A DNA stretch of 20,263 nucleotides. It comes from Methanocorpusculum sp. Lineage in GTDB: Archaea > Halobacteriota > Methanomicrobia > Methanomicrobiales > Methanocorpusculaceae. The stretch covers positions 1 through 20,263 of the forward strand of contig DALTWG010000031.1 of assembly GCA_029987245.1 (NCBI GenBank). The letters run 5' to 3'. How positions within the stretch are numbered: position 1 is the stretch's first letter; every line of letters begins with the position of its first letter. The notes beneath the pieces were generated by a model, which was not told where the DNA came from, did not search any database, and saw only the letters and a list, made by a program, of their open reading frames with translations. Below, piece after piece: positions 5,677 through 12,383 of this stretch. The translations under genes and the position numbers were made by a program.

Positions 5677-7980
5677 CTACTGATTCTGATTCTGGAACAT
5701 CACCGCAAACCGCGTCACCAGCGCTGCCAAAATAAAATACCCGAAAATCACATGCACCAGTACAAAAAACATCGGCACAATACTTAAATTCCACGCAGCC
5801 ATATCCGTTACACTGAACGGAATCATAGTCGTCTGGAAAAAGCCCAAAAGCGGGTCCGATGTCGACAAAAACGCCATATACTCAGGCTCTACCCCGAGAA
5901 CGCCTGACAGTGCCGGCAAAAGCCCGATATAGACAAACGTAAAGACCACATTCAGTAAAATGAACGCAATCACAATCGGAAACGTCTTGCTCCCGTAATC
6001 GGAAATCTTCCAGAAGACACGCACCGGCGTATTCAAGAAAATCGTCTCGAAAATCTGCGCAATCCATTTCAGCATCGCCTTCGGCCAGCTCTTTTTAAAC
6101 TCCGCCGACCAGTACGCATCATGCTCCTGCAGCCGCTGCTTCAGCCGCCTGAACCGGTCCGAAACAGTCCCCGTGTCCGGCACATACTTTTTATGCGGGG
6201 CAGGCGGCTCCACCTCCGGCACTTTGCCGCTGAACTTCGAAAACCATGCGACAATCTTGCGCTTTGCATACCACTCATCCCACCGCCGCTTTCTGATATT
6301 GCGCATCAGTTCGCTCTGCAGTTTGGGCTCGATTCGAATGCCTGCAAGGCCCACGCCGGTGAAATTCGTGTTTGAATCAATCAGGGAGTTCGTGACAACC
6401 GTGCTTCCGTCCACCGCCGCAAGCTCAAAATCCGCGCCTAAAAGCGAGGCATGGCGGATAATTGCCCCCTCCAGAAACGACTCGCAAAGAACGGCGCCAA
6501 TCAGCACCGACTCGGACAAATCCGCACTCTTTAAATCGGCGCGGGTTAAGTCGGCATCCGTAAGCTTTGCGCGGCAAAGCTTCGCATGCTTTAAATCCGC
6601 CTCGCTAAAGCGCACGTCCGATGCATCCGCCCCGGACAAATCCGCATCCTGCATTGCAGCCCGCGTCAAATCGGCGCCGCAAAGCTTTGCATCGCTTAGA
6701 TTTGCCTTTACAAAAACCGCCTCGACAAGCGAGGCCCCTGTTAAATCTGCCCCGGACAAAACCGCCCGGTGCAGAATCGCCGAATGGAAACCGGCGCCCG
6801 CGGCTTTTGCCTCTTTCAACACCGCCCCGGTTAAATCCGCGCCCTCGAAATCTGCATTCGAGACATTTGCACCGGATACATCCGCGCCGCGCAGATTTGC
6901 AAACCGAAAGTTTGCACCGGCAAGATTTGCCCCTTTCAAATCGACATTCGACAAATCCGCATCAGACAAATCAACACCCGACAAATCCGCGCCGCAAAAG
7001 TCTGCACCGGCGCATTTTGCACCGGAAAGTTTGGCACCGCCCAGTCTTGCGTTCTTTAAGGAAGCCCTGGAAAAATCAGCCTTGGAAAAATCCGCGCCCT
7101 CTGCCGCGGCAAAATCCAGCACCGCTTTTTCAAAGCGGGCCTCGCGCGCCGTAAGTTTTGCAAGCACCGCCCGGGAAAAATCCGCCCCTCTGGCGTCGAC
7201 GGCTGTCAAATCCCCGCCCAAAACATCCGCGCCGCAGAAATTTGCCCGCGCAAAAGACGCGAGATTTGCTTTTACCCCCGGAGCCTTTGCATTAGAGAAA
7301 TCCGCGCCGCTGAAATCAGAATTGCGCAAATCAGAGCGCGTCAGTACAGCATCTTTAAAGATGGCATTGATAAAAGCCGCATCGCGCAGGTCGCATTCAT
7401 CGAATTTCGCCCCGGAAAAATTCGCCTTCTCGAATTTGCCCTCGCGCAAATCGGCATTGTCAAACGAGGTATGGGTAAAGTCGGTTTCAGGACCAAAGGC
7501 GCGGAAAAGTTCCGTTCCGTCAAACGCCGCCTCGCGCAGATCGCTTCTGGAAAAATCCGCATAACGCAGATTCACTCCATTAAGGTCTGCATTGCGGAAA
7601 TCCGCGGAGCGTAAGTCCGCCTTTTCAAAGGAGGCGTCGGTCAAATCACAGGAGAAAAAGGATGCATGGTCCAGGTCGGCGCCGTCAAAAACCGCCCCGG
7701 CAAGTTTTGACTTTAAAAAACTCGCCCGCGAGAGATACCCGTTATGTAAATCAATGCCGTTTAAGACAAGCGAGGATAAATCAGCGCCTTCGAGTTCCGC
7801 CGCGGATGTATTCTGTGACTGATTGAACCGTCCGGCAAAAAGCCCGGCAAAAGCGGCGACTGACGTATCGTTATGTCTGTTCCACTCTGATATATCGCCT
7901 TTTTTCGAACAGGCGGCAATACAGGCGTGATGCTCGGGATTGTATCTGAGTCCGGCATCACGTTCGGGCTTTGCATCCAT
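5677..7980 (-). CDS. Pentapeptide-repeat protein with C-terminal two-TM channel-like domain
   Basis: 767 residues from ATG 7980. A short N-terminus is followed by a very long run of A(D/N)LXX pentapeptides (about residues 60-525; ADLSG, ANLAG, ADFSG and similar), which would fold into an extended right-handed quadrilateral beta-helix. A charged linker (about 530-655) leads to two membrane spans (about 667-691 and 734-757). Between them FFQTTMIPFSVTDMAAWNLS is placed like the pore loop of two-TM ion channels but lacks TVGYG, and the last span ends LVTRFAVMF, as in such channels. A TATA-like GAATATACC at 8006-8014 is 30 nt before ATG 7980 but only 8-16 nt before the upstream in-frame ATG at 7998, so I prefer 7980. 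It stands alone. It probably sits in the membrane with the helix in the cytoplasm; the channel idea is inference. Confidence 0.88.
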   Translation of the reverse strand: MDAKPERDAGLRYNPEHHACIAACSKKGDISEWNRHNDTSVAAFAGLFAGRFNQSQNTSAAELEGADLSSLVLNGIDLHNGYLSRASFLKSKLAGAVFDGADLDHASFFSCDLTDASFEKADLRSADFRNADLNGVNLRYADFSRSDLREAAFDGTELFRAFGPETDFTHTSFDNADLREGKFEKANFSGAKFDECDLRDAAFINAIFKDAVLTRSDLRNSDFSGADFSNAKAPGVKANLASFARANFCGADVLGGDLTAVDARGADFSRAVLAKLTAREARFEKAVLDFAAAEGADFSKADFSRASLKNARLGGAKLSGAKCAGADFCGADLSGVDLSDADLSNVDLKGANLAGANFRFANLRGADVSGANVSNADFEGADLTGAVLKEAKAAGAGFHSAILHRAVLSGADLTGASLVEAVFVKANLSDAKLCGADLTRAAMQDADLSGADASDVRFSEADLKHAKLCRAKLTDADLTRADLKSADLSESVLIGAVLCESFLEGAIIRHASLLGADFELAAVDGSTVVTNSLIDSNTNFTGVGLAGIRIEPKLQSELMRNIRKRRWDEWYAKRKIVAWFSKFSGKVPEVEPPAPHKKYVPDTGTVSDRFRRLKQRLQEHDAYWSAEFKKSWPKAMLKWIAQIFETIFLNTPVRVFWKISDYGSKTFPIVIAFILLNVVFTFVYIGLLPALSGVLGVEPEYMAFLSTSDPLLGFFQTTMIPFSVTDMAAWNLSIVPMFFVLVHVIFGYFILAALVTRFAVMFQNQNQ

Positions 7981-7998
7981 AGTAATAGTATATTTCAT

Positions 7999-8161
7999 TC
8001 TGTGGGGTATATTCTTTTGGATGTGTAAGGCGCGTGTCGGAATTGGTTCGTGACTGTTCAGTGCTTTTGTTATGCAGGGCTGAATTTTTAGATGAAGCTT
8101 TAGAGGTCGCTTACGCTCCAGACACGAAATTCACGAAATCTTTCACGAAAAACACGAAAAA
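7999..8161. other. Promoter and spacer upstream of the pentapeptide gene
   Basis: It holds the TATA-like GAATATACC (8006-8014, minus strand). Further out is a run of short CACGAA units (about 8119-8158: CACGAAAT, CACGAAAT, CACGAAAA, CACGAAAA), a small degenerate direct repeat ending in an A run. No coding frame is convincing. Confidence 0.5.
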
Positions 8162-8380
8162 AAAAACAACATGAGACTCCGTTTCACGCACCTTCAATGA
8201 AATGAGATTCTTCCCACTGAGTGGGAAGAACACCTTTCATGTAAAGCGCGCATTGGGGCGGGCTTGGACTTCACACCTAATGCATGAAAATGTCTGAATG
8301 TTATTATCTTATAACTTTTGAGTCTATTGACATACATTGCATAGTGTATTCTCAAAAGCAACATTTTCATAGCAAATAAT
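8162..8380. repeat. 219-bp structured intergenic element, copy A
   Basis: It begins AAAAACAACATGA and ends CATAGCAAATAAT, exactly as copy B (8764-8982) does, and both are 219 bp; identity is roughly three quarters by eye. Stem 1 is CTTCCCAC (8210-8217) with GTGGGAAG (8221-8228). A conserved AAAGCGCGCATT...GGGCGGGCTT block follows. Stem 2 is ATGAAAATGT (8284-8293) with ACATTTTCAT (8361-8370), enclosing stem 3, CTTTTGAG (8315-8322) with CTCAAAAG (8351-8358), and an inner ATACA/TGTAT. No open frame is shared between the copies, so it looks like a structured RNA or a non-autonomous mobile repeat. Confidence 0.8.
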
Positions 8381-8763
8381 TTCGGGATACAACATTTTTT
8401 CCGATAAACCAGTTCTCTTAATATCTGAAAAAAGACAATAGATATATGGCGTTCGCCTTGTGCGGGCGCTGTAATACTATGTTACGAAAGTTTGACGTCA
8501 CCATCCGTCTGGAACTCACTATTTCAGTGCGGCTGAAAGTATCGCAGTTGGGAACAATGATATTGTGGGAATTACTCCCCCTTATCATTTTCCACTGCAT
8601 CCGGGAAAATTCTTTTATACTATTCCCGCGAATAGTATATTGTGATTCCTGCTTAGGAACATAGTATTACGCGGGACCGGGAGAAAGGACCAGTGACCCT
8701 TTCAACCGCCGCACATTAAGCCCTCTTTTGTCTTAATCCAGTTCTTCAGCGACTTCCCCGCTT
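8381..8763. other. Spacer between the two structured elements
   Basis: Overlapping 60-72-residue frames exist on both strands at 8418-8664, but neither shows family resemblance. One perfect small palindrome is visible, ACTATTC (8620-8626) with GAATAGT (8631-8637), around CCGC. I see no further gene; a decayed insertion is possible. Confidence 0.45.
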
Positions 8764-8982
8764 AAAAACAACATGATACTACGGCTCACTCCCCAAATGC
8801 AATGAGAGTCTTCCCACAGAATGGGAAAAAACTCATTTCATCTAAAGCGCGCATTAGGGCGGGCTTGTGACTTCACAGCCAATGCATGAAAATGTCTGAA
8901 ACGCTCACTCTATGACTTTTGAGTTTATTGACACACATTGAATTGTATGTCCCTCAAAAGCGACATTTTCATAGCAAATAAT
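8764..8982. repeat. 219-bp structured intergenic element, copy B
   Basis: This is a direct copy of the element at 8162-8380 with the same length and ends. Stem 1 is weakened to TTCCCA (8811-8816) with TGGGAA (8822-8827). Stem 2 is extended by one pair, ATGAAAATGTC (8886-8896) with GACATTTTCAT (8962-8972). Stem 3, CTTTTGAG (8916-8923) with CTCAAAAG (8953-8960), is unchanged, and the inner pair becomes GACACAC/GTATGTC with one mismatch. Most differences lie in loops and flanks while the stems stay paired. The element ends 64 bp before the glycosyltransferase ATG and about 28 bp before its TATA box. Confidence 0.8.
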
Positions 8983-9009
8983 ATAAAAGGGGATAGTCAC
9001 CAAACCACC

Positions 9010-9021
9010 TTATTTATATTA
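9010..9021 (+). promoter_or_regulatory. TATA box of the glycosyltransferase-thiolase operon
   Basis: TTATTTATATTA is centred about 32 nt before the ATG at 9047. With the usual 25-nt spacing to the transcription start, the leader is only a few bases, and no Shine-Dalgarno motif is present. Confidence 0.6.
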
Positions 9022-9046
9022 CGGATTACAAATACTACTCACTCAA

Positions 9047-9748
9047 ATGATATCCATAGTTATACCCGCATTCAACGAAGGAGAAGGAATAGAAGCATGC
9101 CTGAAATCCGTATGCGACCAGACCATTGCCCGCGACCAGTATGAATTAATCATTGTTGACGGCGGCTCAAAAGACAACACCCGCGAAATCGCCGCAAAAT
9201 ACGCAGACAAAGTCTTTATCCAGACCAGCAAAAAAGTCGGCGGAGCCCGCAACGACGGCGTAATGGCTGCAAAATACGACTGGGTGGTCACAGCTGACGC
9301 GGACTGCTTTTTCCCGCGCAACTGGCTTGAAATCATTGTAAACGACTTCAAAAACCATCCGGAGGCATCCACTTTCTACGGGCCCATTTACCCGCTTGAG
9401 CCCGGATTAAAGCACAAAATAGAAGTCTTCCTCTATAACAGAGTTGTCTGGCTTGGCGGCAGAACCGGCATATTTTATGCAACGCTCGGCGCAAACACCG
9501 CTTTTCGAAAACAGGCGTTCATCGATGCCGGCATGTATCGTGTCTGCGACGCAGGGGACGACTGGGAACTTCCCAAACGCATGAAGCATCAGGGAAAAGT
9601 CCATCTCAATATGAAAAATAAAATCGGCTTTTCCATGCGCAGATACATCAAATTCGGACTCTTCCGGTCGGCGTTTACCTGGTTCTATGTTGTCGCAAAA
9701 GGCGGAGACAATGACAAGTACCAGTACATGGGCAAAGACTACAAATGA
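9047..9748 (+). CDS. Glycosyltransferase family 2 protein
   Basis: 233 residues. It starts with the GT2 signature ISIVIPAFNEGEGIEACLKS, then LIIVDGGSKDNT (residues 35-45) for nucleotide binding, and the metal-binding DXD as TADADC (D84, D86). GGARNDG (65-71) and the acceptor-side GDDWELPKRM near residue 180 agree with a GT-A fold. There is no clear membrane anchor apart from a weak hydrophobic patch near 205-220. It probably moves a sugar from a nucleotide donor to a lipid or surface glycan; the sugar and acceptor cannot be read. Its stop overlaps the start of the next gene (ATGA), so it shares a transcript with sulfur-carrier genes of apparently unrelated role. Confidence 0.9.
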   Translation: MISIVIPAFNEGEGIEACLKSVCDQTIARDQYELIIVDGGSKDNTREIAAKYADKVFIQTSKKVGGARNDGVMAAKYDWVVTADADCFFPRNWLEIIVNDFKNHPEASTFYGPIYPLEPGLKHKIEVFLYNRVVWLGGRTGIFYATLGANTAFRKQAFIDAGMYRVCDAGDDWELPKRMKHQGKVHLNMKNKIGFSMRRYIKFGLFRSAFTWFYVVAKGGDNDKYQYMGKDYK

Positions 9749-9936
9749 TTTCTGTTACGCTTCCCGACGGCTCTGTTCGTGAAACAGAGCCGGGCACGGT
9801 GGAAGAAATTTTAGCCCGCCTTGGTCAAAATCCCTATGAGATTTTGGCCGCCGCAGAGGGCGAACTGCTTTTAGCAGACGATTTTGTCGAAGACGGTGCA
9901 AATCTGCTGCTCACCTCCATTGTCCACGGTGGATAA
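9745..9936 (+). CDS. ThiS/MoaD-like ubiquitin-fold sulfur carrier
   Basis: 63 residues, beginning MISVTLPDGSVRETEPGTVE and ending in HGG. Length, a beta-grasp-like pattern (two N-terminal strands, TVEEILARLG helix, later strands) and the C-terminal Gly-Gly all fit the ThiS/MoaD/TtuB/SAMP family, whose C-terminal glycine is adenylated and then thiocarboxylated. The next gene encodes a TtuA/Ncs6-type thiolase and the stop directly abuts that ATG, so this is most likely the sulfur donor for tRNA thiolation. No E1-like activating enzyme lies in the window. A role in thiamine or molybdopterin synthesis is less likely given the neighbour. Confidence 0.87.
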   Translation: MISVTLPDGSVRETEPGTVEEILARLGQNPYEILAAAEGELLLADDFVEDGANLLLTSIVHGG

Positions 9937-10839
9937 ATGGCAAAATGCCTGCAGTGCAATGAGCGGGCGGTTTTCCAGACCGCCCAAGGCCCGCTTTGCA
10001 AAACCCATTTTAGCGCATATTATGAGGATACAGTAGCCCGGGTTATCGAAAAATATCAGATGATTACGTCAGGCGAACGCATCTGTGTGGGTTTTTCCGG
10101 CGGAAAAGACAGCACGGTTCTCTTATCGGTGCTTGCAAAACTGGATTTGGGCGCGGAACTGATTGCAGTGACCGTGGATGAGGGGATTGCAAACTACCGC
10201 GATGATACCATCCGCGCTGCGCAAAAGACTATTGCGCGGCTTCCTGTTTTCGTGGAACACAAAATCATCTCCTTTGCAGACGTTTGCGGGCGCACACTGG
10301 ATGAGTTATTAGCCGGGAGCCCGGTCCGCGCTTGTTCGGTTTGCGGGACGCTTAGGCGGCGCGCGTTAAACATGGCGGCGCGCGACTGCGCAGCGGATAA
10401 AATCGCAACAGGGCACTGTCTCGATGATGAATCCCAGTCCATAGTAATGAATTATCTGCGCGGCGACATCACGAAACTGTGTGCCACACAAAACACCAAT
10501 TCAGCCGAGCTGTTTATCCCGCGGATTAAACCGCTTTGCCGCTTGACCGAGCGGGAAACGGTCGCCTACGGCATGGTAAACAATCTTCTTGAGACACTGC
10601 CTGAGTGCCCTTATACCAAATATGCATTCCGCGCCGGGGTGCGCCGGGAACTTGGGCTCATTGAACATGCGCGTCCCGGAACGCTGCTGCGTATTGCACA
10701 AGGCCATGAGCGGCTTTTGGCTGCGGTGCCGCGGACCGGCGAAGCCGTCCGCAAAATGGGTGTCTGCGAGAAATGCGGGGAACCTGCGAGCGGGCGGCTT
10801 TGCGCCGCCTGCACGCTTTTAGAGGAGTATCTGAAATGA
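9937..10839 (+). CDS. TtuA/Ncs6-family tRNA 2-thiolation protein
   Basis: 300 residues. Order of features: N-terminal zinc site (C4, C7, C21, H24), PP-loop SGGKDST (54-60) for adenylating the uridine, cysteines C133, C136 (ACSVCG) and C224 (ECPYT) at the positions that hold a 4Fe-4S cluster in TtuA, GHCLDDESQS (159-168), and a C-terminal zinc site (C277, C280, C289, C292). This set of ligands matches TtuA-type enzymes that make 2-thiouridine in tRNA (position 54 in TtuA, position 34 in Ncs6). The partner sulfur carrier is directly upstream. The stop overlaps the next ATG (ATGA). Which tRNA position it modifies cannot be decided here. Confidence 0.93.
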   Translation: MAKCLQCNERAVFQTAQGPLCKTHFSAYYEDTVARVIEKYQMITSGERICVGFSGGKDSTVLLSVLAKLDLGAELIAVTVDEGIANYRDDTIRAAQKTIARLPVFVEHKIISFADVCGRTLDELLAGSPVRACSVCGTLRRRALNMAARDCAADKIATGHCLDDESQSIVMNYLRGDITKLCATQNTNSAELFIPRIKPLCRLTERETVAYGMVNNLLETLPECPYTKYAFRAGVRRELGLIEHARPGTLLRIAQGHERLLAAVPRTGEAVRKMGVCEKCGEPASGRLCAACTLLEEYLK

Positions 10840-11477
10840 GGTTCTGGAACCGCTTTGAGAAAACGCCGCGGGCCGCGGTTTCGTTTTCTTCGATGGCGAA
10901 ACTGAAGAAAAAAGGCGCGCTGCTTTCTTTTTTGCAAACAGCAGGGCGAGAGTTTACGCCGGATGACCTGGAAATAATGATGGAGCGCTACCGGGCAAAA
11001 ATTGCGCACCTGCCGGACACATACAGGGCGCAGCTTGCAAAATACGCCCGGATTCAGATTATCGACGGCTACCATAACATGATGACCTGCTCCCTTGAAA
11101 AAGTCCATGAAGAGGAGAAACTGCCCGCCGATTTTAAAAAATTCGCCGCATTTGCCGGCGCTGAATGCGCCAAAGGCACTGAAGGCGACCGGCGGCGCTC
11201 GCTGAAATATATTATCGCCGCCTTTGCGGTTTATATCCAGAATCAGCCGGCGCACCCGGTTGGAATGCCCTTTCCGGGCGGGCTTTGTGTGGAAAAATAT
11301 GACGGCGTCTATTACTGCCCGGTCCGGGCGGTCTGGAATGAGGTGGACAGCGCCTTATGCAGATTCTGCCCCGCGGTCCAGTCGCGCGAACGCGATCTAA
11401 TGATGTCCAAAGAAGAGCGCGATTTCGTCACCGCGTCGGAAAAACTCAACAATTACTTCTACAATTTCAAGGGATAG
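10836..11477 (+). CDS. DUF2115-like protein
   Basis: 213 residues from the ATG that overlaps the thiolase stop; an upstream in-frame start at 10773 would lie inside that gene. The protein is mostly helical in look and has a C-terminal cysteine cluster, YYCPVR (C161) and ALCRFCPAVQS (C175, C178), probably binding metal. Pattern and length agree with what I recall of DUF2115 (UPF0305), a methanogen family of unknown role; the match is from memory and not searched. Its place as the last gene of the sulfur-carrier/thiolase operon hints at a link to tRNA modification or metal-sulfur chemistry, which is inference. Confidence 0.7.
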   Translation: MRFWNRFEKTPRAAVSFSSMAKLKKKGALLSFLQTAGREFTPDDLEIMMERYRAKIAHLPDTYRAQLAKYARIQIIDGYHNMMTCSLEKVHEEEKLPADFKKFAAFAGAECAKGTEGDRRRSLKYIIAAFAVYIQNQPAHPVGMPFPGGLCVEKYDGVYYCPVRAVWNEVDSALCRFCPAVQSRERDLMMSKEERDFVTASEKLNNYFYNFKG

Positions 11478-11478
11478 A

Positions 11479-11503
11479 CGAAGCCCGTTTTTCCAGGCCT
11501 TCG
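11479..11503 (+). terminator. Weak hairpin after the thiolase operon
   Basis: CGAAGCC (11479-11485) pairs with GGC-CTTCG (11496-11503) with one bulged C, and a T5 run lies in the loop. It sits immediately past the DUF2115-like stop and before the SUI1 promoter, so termination here is plausible but weak. Confidence 0.3.
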
Positions 11504-11510
11504 AGCGATA

Positions 11511-11521
11511 TCTATTTAATC
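11511..11521 (+). promoter_or_regulatory. TATA box of the SUI1 gene
   Basis: TCTATTTAATC is centred about 30 nt before the ATG at 11546. A short leader and no Shine-Dalgarno motif follow. This separates the gene from the operon upstream. Confidence 0.55.
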
Positions 11522-11545
11522 TTCTCTATCCTACGATATAATGCA

Positions 11546-11851
11546 ATGAATAGTGGCATCTGCCCGAAATGTGGTTTACCAAAAGAGCTCTGTATTTGCG
11601 AGGAAGTCGCAAAAGAGCAGCAGCGTATTACAGTCAAAGTAGCGAAGAGACGCTACGGCAAGGAAGTTACCGTTGTTGACGGTCTCGACCCGTATGAAAT
11701 CGACCTCGAGGATTTATCCAAATATCTCAAAGGACGCCTGGCATGCGGCGGTACGGTAAAAGAAAACTCGATTGAGCTCCAGGGCAATCACAGAGACAGA
11801 GTTAAGGACCTCCTTACCGATAGGGGATACTCTATCGATAACATCAGCTAA
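11546..11851 (+). CDS. Translation initiation factor SUI1/eIF1 homologue
   Basis: 101 residues, the usual archaeal length. The N-terminus has CPKC and CIC (C6, C9, C16, C18), a small metal-site arrangement common in archaeal SUI1. The domain then reads ITVKVAKRRYGKEVTVVDGL (28-47), LSKYLKGRLACGGT (57-70), and IELQGNHRDRVKDLL (76-90), the core eIF1 signature. The protein binds the small ribosomal subunit near the P site and checks start-codon choice. The frame remains open upstream to 11357 but that part lies in the DUF2115-like gene; ATG 11546 is the family start and has a promoter at the right distance. It is a single-gene unit, followed by T-rich tracts. Confidence 0.95.
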   Translation: MNSGICPKCGLPKELCICEEVAKEQQRITVKVAKRRYGKEVTVVDGLDPYEIDLEDLSKYLKGRLACGGTVKENSIELQGNHRDRVKDLLTDRGYSIDNIS

Positions 11852-11870
11852 TTTTTTTTGAAACTTTTTT
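11852..11870 (+). terminator. Poly-T terminator after SUI1
   Basis: A T8 run (11852-11859) and a T6 run (11865-11870) follow the stop codon at once, the usual intrinsic archaeal termination signal without a hairpin. Confidence 0.7.
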
Positions 11871-11938
11871 CATCCGGCTTCTTGGGTGTTATTCGCACCG
11901 ATAGAGAAAATGTATATGCATTATAAAAGCAATGATTA

Positions 11939-12240
11939 ATTACATGTGAGTAAGTCCTCCCGGAAAAGGATGAGAGTCACCGGAGGTGAATAGACAAAGT
12001 ACGGGAGGGGTCACTTGTAATCTTTTATTTTATCTTTTAACATGCCCCTGGATACAACTGGTCGATTTTCCGGCCGCAACATTAGGGAGATACTATAATT
12101 ATCCTCAATTCCAGGAAAATATTCAACAGTTCAACATAATCAAAAGTAAAATTGTATTTACAGGTGACCCCTTCCTTACTTTGTAGGTTCCCTAAAAGGT
12201 GACTGTCATCCGTTTCAGAAAGGACTTACTCACTTGTAAT
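11939..12240. repeat. 302-bp element with ~80-bp inverted arms
   Basis: The left arm (11939-12021) and right arm (about 12156-12240) are imperfect inverted copies. Shared blocks, read inward from each end, are ATTACA(T/A)GTGAGTAAGTCCT, then GGATGA(G/C)AGTCACC, then ACAAAGTA, then AGGGGTCAC(T/C)TGTAA. The arms enclose about 135 bp of A/T-rich sequence without a gene. Such ends suggest a miniature inverted-repeat transposable element or a solo pair of transposon ends, or else a long RNA hairpin. No clear target duplication is seen. Confidence 0.8.
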
Positions 12241-12349
12241 TACTACTTGTATGTTTGAGATAATATATTTTTCCCCATGACAAATATCACCCCCTGTATT
12301 CACCGCCTGTATCTAAGCTGAGACTTTCAACCGTCCAGATACAACCGAA

Positions 12350-12360
12350 TACTATTAAAC
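12350..12360 (+). promoter_or_regulatory. TATA-like box of the decarboxylase gene
   Basis: TACTATTAAAC is centred about 30 nt before the ATG at 12384. A further A/T-rich AGATAATATATTTT at about 12258-12271 could be an alternative promoter with a ~100-nt leader containing the TGTATCT/AGATACA dyad. Confidence 0.4.
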
Positions 12361-12383
12361 CTCAGGAAAGAAACACATAACCA

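Larger units (their letters stand above)
11871..12383. other. Gene-free spacer between SUI1 and the decarboxylase
   Basis: Most of it is the 302-bp inverted-repeat element (11939-12240). The rest holds the decarboxylase promoter region and a 7-bp dyad TGTATCT (12308-12314) / AGATACA (12337-12343), which could form a stem in a longer leader or be an operator. A 66-codon frame at 11986-12186 runs through the element and is not protein-like. Confidence 0.55.

Noticed and set aside
6173..7564. 463-codon open frame on the plus strand across the pentapeptide gene
   Set aside because: It is the antisense shadow of the five-residue repeat: a periodic Lys-Ser-Ala pattern forced by the repeat, with no family resemblance.
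8119..8158. Run of CACGAA units as a possible CRISPR-like array
   Set aside because: Units are short (8-10 bp), adjacent and lack unique spacers, so it is a simple degenerate repeat.
8446..8664. 72-codon plus-strand frame between the two 219-bp elements
   Set aside because: It overlaps a frame on the other strand, has no recognised motif and no well-placed promoter; it may be decayed sequence but cannot be supported as a gene.
10611..11255. 214-codon minus-strand frame over the thiolase and DUF2115-like genes
   Set aside because: It is antisense to two well-supported genes; its protein is Arg/Cys/Ser-rich without any motif.
11986..12186. 66-codon frame in the spacer after SUI1
   Set aside because: It crosses the inverted-repeat arm and the A/T-rich centre of the 302-bp element and has no homologue-like features.
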